Assembly (NCBI GenBank): GCA_036259875.1
Contig: DATAAZ010000075.1
Location: 15,430 to 79,429 of the forward strand
Direction: 5' to 3'
DNA from: DATAAZ01 sp036259875
GTDB lineage: Bacteria > Actinomycetota > Thermoleophilia > Gaiellales > Gaiellaceae
Length of the DNA stretch: 64,000 nucleotides
The position numbers were made by a program, and so were the translations under genes. This document shows positions 57,934 through 64,000 of this stretch, one piece after another (positions within the stretch are counted from its first letter, which is position 1; each line of letters begins with the position of its first letter). The notes under the pieces were generated by a model. That model ran no database searches, was not told the DNA's origin, and saw only the letters and a program-made list of their open reading frames with translations.

Positions 57934-58857
57934 ATGCGAGGAGACGTGGCGAGGGCGACCTACCTCGAGGACACGTGCAAGACGGCGCTCAACCGGGTCC
58001 CGGAGGCGAGCAGGGTGCCGTTCCGGTGGACCGTCAATCCGTATCGCGGCTGCACCCACAGCTGTCACTACTGCTTCGCCCGAGCCTTCCACACCTACCT
58101 CGACATGGACATCGGGGACGACTTCGCGTCGCGCATCGTCGTCAAGACGAACGTCGTCGGGGTGCTGCGCCGCGAGTTCGCGTCGCCGAAGTGGACGGGA
58201 GAGCACGTGGCGATGGGGACGGCCACCGACCCTTACCAGCACTGCGAGGGCCGCTACCGGCTGACGCGGGGCGTCGTCGAGGCGTTCGCCGACTTCGAGA
58301 ACCCGCTCTCGATGCTGACGAAGTCGACGATGATCGTCCGCGACCTCGACGTCTTCCGGCGCCTCAACGGCGTCGCGGACGTCACGGTGTCGATGAGCGT
58401 CGGGACGCTCGACGAGGAGGTGCGGCGCGTCGTCGAGCCGGGTACGCCGCCGGGCCACCGTCGGCTCGAGATCCTTGCGCGCTTTGCCGACGCGGGGATC
58501 AGGACGGGCGTGCTCGTTGCGCCGATCCTCCCGGGTCTTACGGACGACGACGAGCACCTCGAGGAGGTGATCGCGGCCTGCGTCGAGGCGGGCGTCTCGT
58601 CCGCAGCCCCGATCGCGCTTCACGTCCGCGCGTCGATCCGCGACTACGTGCTTCCGTGGATCGGGCGGACGTACCCGGCGCTCGTGCCGCTCTACCGCGA
58701 GCTGTACGGCTCGCGCGCGTACGCGCCCAAGGCCTACCAGCAGGACCTCTCGGAGCGCTTCACGCGGATCCGCGACCGGCACGGCCTCGAGCCGAGCGGG
58801 CATCGTCGTGGCGCGCCGCGACGTGAACGCGAGGAGCAACTCGCGCTCGCCGTGTAG
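57934..58857 (+). CDS. Rv2578c/SplB-like radical SAM protein
   Basis: A 307-aa radical S-adenosylmethionine enzyme. The 4Fe-4S motif is YRGCTHSCHYCFAR (C-x3-C-x2-C) near residue 40, followed by EHVAMGTATDPYQHCEGRY and VSMSVGTLDEEVRRVVEPG, and the sequence matches the Rv2578c family, distantly related to spore photoproduct lyase. The reaction is unknown. The ATG lies immediately behind the LexA-like box, suggesting SOS control. Confidence 0.92.
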   Translation: MRGDVARATYLEDTCKTALNRVPEASRVPFRWTVNPYRGCTHSCHYCFARAFHTYLDMDIGDDFASRIVVKTNVVGVLRREFASPKWTGEHVAMGTATDPYQHCEGRYRLTRGVVEAFADFENPLSMLTKSTMIVRDLDVFRRLNGVADVTVSMSVGTLDEEVRRVVEPGTPPGHRRLEILARFADAGIRTGVLVAPILPGLTDDDEHLEEVIAACVEAGVSSAAPIALHVRASIRDYVLPWIGRTYPALVPLYRELYGSRAYAPKAYQQDLSERFTRIRDRHGLEPSGHRRGAPRREREEQLALAV

Positions 58858-58884
58858 AGCCCGGCATGCCCGCCCAGCGCCCCG

Positions 58885-59652
58885 TCACACGGGCTCGGTG
58901 TGGCGAACGAGCCCGCCGTCGACGGAGTAGGTCGCACCCGTGACATACGCGGAGCGATCGGATGCGAGGAAGAGCGCGACCTCCGCGACCTCCTCCGGCT
59001 CGCCCCAGCGCGCGAGCGGCACGACCCGGCGCAGCAGCGCGAGCGTCTCGGGATCTTCGAGCGCCTCGCGGTTGATCGGGGTCGCGATCGGGCCCGGCGC
59101 GATGTTGTTGACCCGGATTCCGAACTCGGCCAGCTCGACCGCGGCGTTTCGCATCAGCATCCGCAGGCCACCCTTGGCGGCGCAGTAGGCCGTGTTCTCG
59201 AGGAAGGGCAGATCCTCGTGAACCGACGAGATGTTCACGATCGCTCCGCCGCCCGCTTCGCGCATGACCCGACCGCAAGCCTGTGCGCAGAGAAATGCGC
59301 CGGTCAGGTTGACGGCGAGCACGCGATTCCAGCTCTCCTCGTCAAGTTCGAGGAAGGGCGCGGCCTCCTCGATTCCCGCGTTGTTGACGAGGACGGTGAC
59401 CGGGCCGAGCTCGGAGACGACCCGTTGCACCATCGCACCCACCTCGGCCGATTTCGACACGTCGGCCTGCACCGCGATCGACCGCGCGCCCGCCTCGGTG
59501 AGTTCCGAAGCGAGGCGCTCCGCGGGCTCGGCGTTGCCGCGGTAGTTGACGGCGACGCGTGCTCCCTCGTGCCCGAAGCGGCTCGCGATCGCGTGGCCGA
59601 TCCCCGTGCCGGCGCCCGTGACGAGCGCGACCTTCCCTTCCAGCTCGCCCAT
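58885..59652 (-). CDS. Short-chain dehydrogenase/reductase
   Basis: A 255-aa classical SDR. Cofactor motif VALVTGAGTGIGHAIA, NNAGIEEAAP, catalytic Ser in INISSVHED-like strand and Tyr-x3-Lys in YCAAKGGLRM; the end reads SAYVTGATYSVDGGL. It most resembles 3-oxoacyl-ACP reductase or glucose 1-dehydrogenase SDRs. The start ATG (MGELEGKVALVTG) was taken as the typical N-terminus. It is convergent with the radical SAM gene, 27 bp away. Confidence 0.9.
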   Translation of the reverse strand: MGELEGKVALVTGAGTGIGHAIASRFGHEGARVAVNYRGNAEPAERLASELTEAGARSIAVQADVSKSAEVGAMVQRVVSELGPVTVLVNNAGIEEAAPFLELDEESWNRVLAVNLTGAFLCAQACGRVMREAGGGAIVNISSVHEDLPFLENTAYCAAKGGLRMLMRNAAVELAEFGIRVNNIAPGPIATPINREALEDPETLALLRRVVPLARWGEPEEVAEVALFLASDRSAYVTGATYSVDGGLVRHTEPV

Positions 59653-59711
59653 GCGTCTCGTCTTCCCGTCCGCGTCGGTGCGGACACAATGCGACCGAGG
59701 GCGCAGCCGTC

Positions 59712-60230
59712 CTATGCGACGAGCTGCCCGCACAGGAACAGCCGACCGTCGCGAACGTCGGCGTCCTCCATGCGCCGGTGCGCCTGCGCCTCGTGCGGCC
59801 GGATCAGGTGGACGACCTCGTGGCCGCGCGCGACGAGGAGCTCGGCGACGAGGCGGCGGTGGCAGCGCCACCAAAGCGTCTCGGCGCACATGATGCACGG
59901 CCGCGGCTGGGTGAGCGCGGCAGCGAGCGCCGCCTGCCACGGCTCTGTTCCCATGCGGGCGGCGTAGCTCCGGAACGCGCGCGTCTCGATGCAGCGAAAC
60001 CGCTCCTCGCCCGCCTCGCCCGTGCGCCGCCCGCCGAGCTCCTCCGCGTGCCGATAGCCGATGCCGGCGTCGGCGAGCGTCTCACTCAGCGCGTCGCGGT
60101 TGAACTGGGGGTTGCGCCGCGACGAGGGGAAGCGGCGGACGTCGACGAGCGTGGCGACCTCCGCCGCGCGGAGACAGTCGACCAGCTCCTCGGCCGGGCG
60201 GGTGCCGTGTCCGATCGTGAAGACGAGCAT
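59712..60230 (-). CDS. DUF488-family protein
   Basis: A 172-aa protein. The family pattern is seen at the N-terminus (FTIGHGTRPAEELVDCLRAA, LVDVRRFPSSRRNPQFNRDA) and in the core (ELGGRRTG, IMCAETLWWRCHRRLVAELL), with a conserved Cys-x-Glu. Function of the family is unknown; it often accompanies DNA-modification or stress genes. It lies 59 bp upstream of the SDR gene on the same strand. Confidence 0.88.
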   Translation of the reverse strand: MLVFTIGHGTRPAEELVDCLRAAEVATLVDVRRFPSSRRNPQFNRDALSETLADAGIGYRHAEELGGRRTGEAGEERFRCIETRAFRSYAARMGTEPWQAALAAALTQPRPCIMCAETLWWRCHRRLVAELLVARGHEVVHLIRPHEAQAHRRMEDADVRDGRLFLCGQLVA

Positions 60231-60307
60231 CGTCTTTCGCGGTTTTGCCTTTTGGGCGCGAAGGGTACGACGCTTGGTGACGCTCCAACCCGGCGGGAAG
60301 GAGGACC

Positions 60308-60718
60308 ATGGGATCGATCAGAGACGTGATGACGAGCAACCCGAAGTCCTGCGAGACCTCGACAACCGTCATCGAGGCCGCGAGGGTGATGGCCCAGGAG
60401 GACGTCGGGCCGGTCCCGGTCGTCGAAGGCGAGCGGGTGGTCGGGATCGTGACCGACCGCGACATCGTCGTGCGCGTGGTCGCGGAGGGACGGGACCCCA
60501 ACTCGACGACGATCGGCGAGATCGCCTCGAGCGACCTGGTCACGGTGGAGCCCGACACAAACCTCGATGAGGCGCTTCGCCTCATGGCGCAGAACCAGGT
60601 GCGCCGCCTCCCGGTCGTCGAACGCGAGCGGCTCGTCGGAATCGTCGCGCAGGCCGACGTCGCGCGCGCGGCCGACGAGGAGAAGACCGGCGAGGTCGTT
60701 CAGCAGATTTCCGAATGA
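60308..60718 (+). CDS. Tandem CBS-domain protein
   Basis: A 136-aa protein made of two CBS motifs (MTSNPKSCETSTTVIEAARV, VVEGERVVGIVTDRDIVVRV and SDLVTVEPDTNLDEALRLMA, VVERERLVGIVAQADVARAA), which together form one Bateman module binding adenine nucleotides. An AAGGAGG site precedes the ATG. Stand-alone CBS proteins often sense energy state; no partner enzyme is adjacent. Confidence 0.92.
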   Translation: MGSIRDVMTSNPKSCETSTTVIEAARVMAQEDVGPVPVVEGERVVGIVTDRDIVVRVVAEGRDPNSTTIGEIASSDLVTVEPDTNLDEALRLMAQNQVRRLPVVERERLVGIVAQADVARAADEEKTGEVVQQISE

Positions 60719-60777
60719 AGTCGGCGCTTCGCGCCTTGACTTCATCCGGAGAGCGCTGACCAACACCGGGCAGCGAG

Positions 60778-60802
60778 CGGAGGCGGGCAAGCCCCGCCTC
60801 CG
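60778..60802. terminator. Bidirectional hairpin between convergent genes
   Basis: CGGAGGCGGG and CCCGCCTCCG form a perfect 10-bp stem around a 5-base loop. It lies between the CBS gene and the convergent small membrane-protein gene. There is no U-run. Confidence 0.55.
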
Positions 60803-60809
60803 CGGCGCT

Positions 60810-61067
60810 TCACAGCGTTCTCGAGGACCAGAGGATTGCCGCGAGCAGCACGGTGACGGCTGAGACGACGAGGCCGACGATCCACGCGTCCACGTCTTGC
60901 GACCCGAGGATCGCCGCGAGCGCGGTCCCGATCCCGACGATCCCGCCGGTCGCGACGATCCGCATCAGAAGCGACTCGAACGCGCGGCGGTGTGTGCGGG
61001 TCGGGATGAACGTCGACGCCTCGTCGTCGCCGGGCGTCACCTCGCGCGTGCGCCGGAAGATCGCCAC
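60810..61067 (-). CDS. Small two-helix membrane protein
   Basis: An 85-aa protein. A cytoplasmic N-terminus (TREVTPGDDEASTFIPTRTH) is followed by two predicted transmembrane helices (IVATGGIVGIGTALAAILG and AWIVGLVVSAVTVLLAAILW) separated by a short acidic turn. No family name is recognised. A hairpin lies at its 3' end. Confidence 0.75.
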   Translation of the reverse strand: MAIFRRTREVTPGDDEASTFIPTRTHRRAFESLLMRIVATGGIVGIGTALAAILGSQDVDAWIVGLVVSAVTVLLAAILWSSRTL

Positions 61068-61087
61068 CGCGCGATTCTAGTGCCCCA

Positions 61088-61290
61088 TTAGGCGGCCGCC
61101 CCGACGAGGACGGCCCGGATCGCCTGGTCGCTCTCGAGGTCCGGCGACTCGCTGATGATCGTCGCCGGGCGGTCGAAGCGGGCGAGCGCGTTCGCGAGCG
61201 GCTCGGCGCGAAGCGTCCCGTCGCCGTAGCGGAGGTGCTTCGTCTCGTTTCGGTTCGCAAACGCCGTATCCGAGAAATGGGGGTTCGCAG
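61088..61290 (-). pseudogene. Detached C-terminal copy of the endonuclease IV-like gene (copy A)
   Basis: The minus strand encodes NPHFSDTAFANRNETKHLRY, GDGTLRAEPLANALARF and DRPATIISESPDLESDQAI, then a short tail and TAA. This is nearly identical in pattern to the last 65 residues of the intact gene at 62634-63488 but has no barrel upstream. It lies in the gap between the small membrane protein and the lipoprotein gene. Confidence 0.75.
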
Positions 61291-61334
61291 AGCGGGCGGG
61301 ACCTGAAGCCGACGGCGACCTGTACTAGCGTCTG

Positions 61335-61889
61335 ATGGGCGTGTGGTGCCGTCTGTCGCTTGTTGCGCTGGCAGCGGCCGGCAGCTTCGTCCTCACCGCC
61401 TGCCTGTCGAATGAAGACCGGGCAACCACGACTTCCCGAGCGCCGACGAAGAGCCTCCGTGCCCACGGCGTCCACATAGAAATCCCCGCTGGTTGGGACG
61501 GCCGCGTCGATTGGCCCTCCCGGGACTATGTCAGAACCGTCCATCTGGCGAGCTTTCGTCTTCCGAGCCGCATCGACGGTCGCGGGCACGCCGCCGAGCG
61601 CAGGATGAGACCCGGCGACGTCTACATCAACATGGCCATCGAATCCGCGCTTCAGGCCTCGCCGCCGCTCTCGAAGCTTGAGATCAGACGCTCGCATCTG
61701 ACGTCCGAATGGGAAGGGAAGGTCCCTGAGGCGGCAGTCCGAGCCTCGCGTCACGCCCTTGTCGACGGTCGCTCGATTCAGATCTGGGTCACCTTCGGCT
61801 CGGCGCCCACGGATGCCGTTCTCTGGAGCGTGAACCGTATCGTGGAGACGCTGGTCGTCGAAACCGCTGCGGCAACGGCCAACACCTAG
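61335..61889 (+). CDS. Lipoprotein of unknown function
   Basis: A 184-aa predicted lipoprotein. Signal peptide LSLVALAAAGSFVLTACLSN with the lipobox Leu-Thr-Ala-Cys near residue 23, then a Ser/Thr-rich linker and a globular domain starting THGVHIEIPAGWDGRV-like (RAHGVHIEIPAGWDGRVDWP), a pattern seen in secreted proteins with a PsbP/DUF1795-like fold. It sits between two 3' fragments of the endonuclease gene, and its stop overlaps that of copy B. Confidence 0.75.
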   Translation: MGVWCRLSLVALAAAGSFVLTACLSNEDRATTTSRAPTKSLRAHGVHIEIPAGWDGRVDWPSRDYVRTVHLASFRLPSRIDGRGHAAERRMRPGDVYINMAIESALQASPPLSKLEIRRSHLTSEWEGKVPEAAVRASRHALVDGRSIQIWVTFGSAPTDAVLWSVNRIVETLVVETAAATANT

Positions 61890-62108
61890 ACGGTCGCGCC
61901 GACCAGCACCGATTGGATGGCCTGGTGGCTGCGTTCATCAGGGGATTCCGATATGACAGTTGTGGGCCGATCGGAACGCACGAGCGCATCCCGTAGCGGC
62001 TCGGCTCGGAGCGTCCCCTCGCCGTATGGGAGGTGGCGCGTCTCGTTCCCGCCTCGCCTTCCACTCTCGAGTGTATGGCTTGCGAACTGGAAGTCGAGTA
62101 AGCGGTTC
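61886..62108 (-). pseudogene. Detached C-terminal copy of the endonuclease IV-like gene (copy B)
   Basis: The minus strand encodes LLDFQFASHTLESGRRGGNE, TRHLPYGEGTLRAEPLRDAL and RSDRPTTVISESPDERSHQA, then IQSVLVGATV and TAG. It matches the end of the intact gene at 62634-63488, including the SHTLE-x-GRRGGNET insertion missing from copy A. No start or barrel remains. Confidence 0.75.
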
Positions 62109-62172
62109 CGACCTTGGAGGCGGCTCCGGCCCCTGACCCGGAGCGCGAGGAGCGCGGTGTTACAGTCGCCGC

Positions 62173-62571
62173 GTGGAGCGCCGGACCGTCGCGATTCCGA
62201 ACCCGTACGCCGAGCGCATCGGGTTCTCGCGCGCGGTCAGGGTCGGTCCATTCGTGGCGGTCGGCGGCACAGCTCCGATCGGGCCCGACGGGAAGACCGT
62301 AGGCAGCGGCGATCCTGCGGCGCAGGCGCGCCGCTGCTTCGAGATCATCCGTCAAGGGCTGGAGGGCGCCGGTGCCTCGTTGGACGACGTGGTTCGCACG
62401 CGAACGCTCCTCACGCGGGTCGCCGATTACGAGGCGGTGGCAGTCGTGCGGAAGGAGTTCGTCGGCCACGTGAGGCCGGTCGACACGATCATGCAAGTGG
62501 ACGGGTTCGTCGATCCGGAGTGGCTGGTCGAGATCGAAGTCGACGCCGTCATCGCCGATCCGGCCGCTTGA
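62173..62571 (+). CDS. RidA/YjgF-family protein
   Basis: A 132-aa member of the Rid family, most of which hydrolyse reactive enamine/imine intermediates. It starts at GTG (ERRTVAIPNPYAERIGFSRA) and shows VGPFVAVGGTAPIGPDGKTV, DVVRTRTLLTRVADYEAV with the likely catalytic Arg, and VDGFVDPEWLVEIEVDAVI. It belongs to a YjgF/UK114 branch beyond archetypal RidA. It lies between copy B and the intact endonuclease gene. Confidence 0.9.
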   Translation: MERRTVAIPNPYAERIGFSRAVRVGPFVAVGGTAPIGPDGKTVGSGDPAAQARRCFEIIRQGLEGAGASLDDVVRTRTLLTRVADYEAVAVVRKEFVGHVRPVDTIMQVDGFVDPEWLVEIEVDAVIADPAA

Positions 62572-62633
62572 CGCAGTGATCCTCCGGGCCGCGAGGCGCC
62601 TTCCGGCTCGCGGTTCCGTGACCGCGCGAATGG

Positions 62634-63488
62634 CTAGGCGCGCGACTCGGCGAGGATCGACCGGATCGCTTGGTCGCTCTCCAGGTCCGGCGACTCGCTG
62701 ATGACGGTCGCCGGTCGCTCGAATCGCGCGAGTGCTTCGGCAAGCGGCTCCGCGCGCAGCGTCCCTTCGCCGTAACGCAGGTGCTTCGTCTCGTTCCCGC
62801 CGCGTCGTCCATTCTCAAGCGTATGACTCGCGAACGCGACGTCCGAGAAGTGGACGTGGAACGGCGCCGCCCGCTCGAGGACTCCGTCTGCGAGCTCGAG
62901 GATGCCGGCGAAGGCGTCGGCGCCCACGAAGGCGCCGTCCGTGACGGCGTGGAGGTGCGCGAAGTCGACGACTGGGCGAACCCAGCCGAGCCGCGCCGAG
63001 ACGGCGAAGACGTCCTCGGCGGTGCCGAGCTCGCGAACGCGGCCCATGATCTCGATCCCGAACGGGACGGCGCGCCCCTTCGGCGCGAGACGCTCCCGGA
63101 GCTCGGCGAGCTGCTCGCAAACGTCGTCGAGCGCCTGCTCGCGCGCGCGCCCGAGCAGAAAGCCCGGGTGGAAGACGACGAGCTCAGCGCCGCAGGCGAC
63201 GGCGATGCCGGCCGTGTGGTCGAGCATTCCAATCGCGCGCCGGTACTTCTGATCCCGCTCGACGTGCCCGAGGAACGCGGCGATGGGCGCATGGATCGAG
63301 AGCGTGATCCCGGCATCCCGAGCGAGCTCGCCGAGCCGACGCGCCCACGTCCACTCGTCCTTCATCCAGAACCCGCCCTCGAAGTCGACCTCGCAAGCCG
63401 TGTAGCCGCGTTCGAGGAGCGTCGCCACGGCGGCGTCTGCGGTTTCGCGGCTGGGGACGCGCGCCGGGCCGTAGCGAATCTCGCCCAC
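62634..63488 (-). CDS. Endonuclease IV-like (AP endonuclease family 2) TIM-barrel protein
   Basis: A 284-aa protein beginning with GTG (GEIRYGPARVPSRETADA). Metal-ligand motifs of the endonuclease IV/xylose-isomerase-like barrel appear in order: SIHAP, LVVFHPGFLLGRA, FGIEIMGRVRELG, VRPVVDFAHLHAVTDG, FHVHFSDVAF and TVISESPDL near the end. It may act on abasic DNA or be a barrel of different specificity. Two additional copies of its 3' end lie just downstream at 61088 and 61886, and a 66-bp internal piece recurs at 63935. Confidence 0.87.
   Translation of the reverse strand: MGEIRYGPARVPSRETADAAVATLLERGYTACEVDFEGGFWMKDEWTWARRLGELARDAGITLSIHAPIAAFLGHVERDQKYRRAIGMLDHTAGIAVACGAELVVFHPGFLLGRAREQALDDVCEQLAELRERLAPKGRAVPFGIEIMGRVRELGTAEDVFAVSARLGWVRPVVDFAHLHAVTDGAFVGADAFAGILELADGVLERAAPFHVHFSDVAFASHTLENGRRGGNETKHLRYGEGTLRAEPLAEALARFERPATVISESPDLESDQAIRSILAESRA
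63318..63383. repeat. 66-bp direct repeat, copy 1
   Basis: This segment lies inside the endonuclease IV-like gene and is identical to the last 66 bases of the window. Confidence 0.95.
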
Positions 63489-63545
63489 GCCGTGAGCGTA
63501 TCGGCGCCGGTGTCGTCCGATCGGGCTCGTACCGTTTTCAGCGCG

Positions 63546-63785
63546 ATGGGCAAGCGACCGACGCGAATCGAGCTTCTCGAGCTGGACATCGACGTCCGTC
63601 TCGCCGACCTCTGGGGAGAGGCGTGCGAGGTGGGCGAGTGGAATCTCGAGGTCGTCGCGGCATTCATGCGCGCGGCGTACGGGAAGGGATACTGCGACGC
63701 GTTGACGGAGGACGCGCCCGGCTCGCTCTGCCGCGACCACGGGTACAAGATCCCGTTCCGGAACCCGTCCGTCTTGCCGGATTAG
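63546..63785 (+). CDS. Small protein of unknown function
   Basis: A 79-aa predicted protein (MGKRPTRIELLELDIDVRLA...). Mostly helical, with RLADLWGEACEVGEWNLEVV and AAYGKGYCDALTEDAPGSLC and a terminal HGYKIPFRNPSVLP. The balanced composition and lack of a competing gene on the other strand support it. It is divergent from the endonuclease IV-like gene (57 bp). Confidence 0.75.
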   Translation: MGKRPTRIELLELDIDVRLADLWGEACEVGEWNLEVVAAFMRAAYGKGYCDALTEDAPGSLCRDHGYKIPFRNPSVLPD

Positions 63786-63823
63786 CGGCGCTCGCAGCGG
63801 TTTTCCGCGGATAGACTCGCAAC

Positions 63824-64000
63824 GTGCCTCGGCGGAATCCGGCGCGTCTCGTCATCGCCCTGTCGATCGCGGCCGTGCTCGCGATCTTCCTCGTGTACAC
63901 GAGCTTCGCCGGGGGATCGACCCCGCTCGTGCAGCCGAGCGAGCTCGCCGAGCCGACGCGCCCACGTCCACTCGTCCTTCATCCAGAACCCGCCCTCGAA
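63824..64000 (+). CDS. ccmE: Cytochrome c maturation protein CcmE, N-terminal part, apparently chimeric
   Basis: The first 37 codons from a GTG start (PRRNPARLVIALSIAAVLAI, then FLVYTSFAGGSTPLVQPSEL) are the membrane anchor and start of CcmE, the periplasmic haem chaperone of cytochrome c assembly. From about residue 38 the frame runs through the 66-bp repeat and gives TRPRPLVLHPEPALE, unlike CcmE, whose OB-fold should follow. Either the gene is broken or the sequence was misjoined here. Confidence 0.6.
   Translation, partial: MPRRNPARLVIALSIAAVLAIFLVYTSFAGGSTPLVQPSELAEPTRPRPLVLHPEPALE
63935..64000. repeat. 66-bp direct repeat, copy 2 (window edge)
   Basis: Identical to 63318-63383 up to the last base of the window, so the true length may be greater. 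It interrupts the ccmE reading frame shortly after the transmembrane anchor. Confidence 0.95.

Noticed and set aside
1..64000. CRISPR array, rRNA operon, transposase, prophage structural genes
   Set aside because: No regularly spaced repeats, rRNA-like sequence or recognisable mobile-element or phage proteins were seen apart from the tRNA-Gly island.

Overview
The window is high-GC DNA (about two thirds G+C or more) with densely packed genes, many GTG starts and 4-35 bp overlaps. WhiA next to a gap-pgk-tpiA-gpmI glycolytic block, an HrdB/SigA-type sigma factor, a Flp-type pilin, DUF6510, an archaeal-type fructose-1,6-bisphosphate aldolase/phosphatase and Rv2578c-like radical SAM protein point to an actinobacterium. 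Class Thermoleophilia (Gaiellales or Solirubrobacterales-like) is my best guess, from general resemblance only. A 66-bp repeat that cuts into a ccmE gene at the right edge looks like a metagenome-assembly join.

Layout. 1-7.6 kb: 3' end of uvrC, a VOC protein, a membrane protein/cupredoxin-like pair, pruA, ogt, whiA and a GT4 glycosyltransferase. 7.8-12.9 kb: gap-pgk-tpiA-gpmI (with unusually compact PGK and TIM) and an ECF sigma factor. 13-18.8 kb: Ser/Thr kinase, proline-rich lipoprotein and metallophosphoesterase in one overlapping operon, divergent Ste24-like protease, argS with a degenerate HIGH motif. 19-20.6 kb: FBP aldolase/phosphatase, Flp pilin, tRNA-Gly(CCC).

20.6-22.8 kb: a 2.2-kb island inserted in the tRNA-Gly 3' end and bounded by a 43-bp duplication of that end. 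It holds one unrecognised 346-aa protein and a frameshifted secreted-protein relic, and no integrase. 22.8-31 kb (minus strand): ATP-grasp ligase, an M24-fold protein lacking metal ligands, a GH15 glucoamylase/trehalase, a MalT-like regulator, and an ECF sigma/anti-sigma cluster. 31-34 kb: CPA2 antiporter, nucleotidyltransferase, ZIP transporter.

34-48.9 kb (plus strand) is the most distinctive accessory block: SDR, metal-dependent cyclase/hydrolase, GMC oxidoreductase, SMP-30 lactonase, a double-GlcG-cupin fusion, a jelly-roll/SMP-30 fusion, redoxin-like protein, DM13 membrane protein, a pyridine-nucleotide disulfide oxidoreductase, an amylo-alpha-1,6-glucosidase, a sulfite-oxidase-type molybdoprotein, an FNR-type reductase, a zinc-ribbon protein and a COG4315 lipoprotein. 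I read it as an oxidative sugar/polyol or aldehyde module (oxidation to lactone, then hydrolysis) with attached electron-transfer parts. Two copies of a 140-bp structured intergenic element sit in front of two of its genes.

49-64 kb: PhoD phosphatase, a LamG-domain relic, hemA-hemL, a 986-aa secreted repeat protein, the principal-type sigma factor, a radical SAM protein behind a LexA-like box, SDR, DUF488 and CBS proteins, then an endonuclease IV-like gene with two detached copies of its 3' end nearby, RidA, and the truncated ccmE. No CRISPR array, rRNA, transposase or recombinase was seen.
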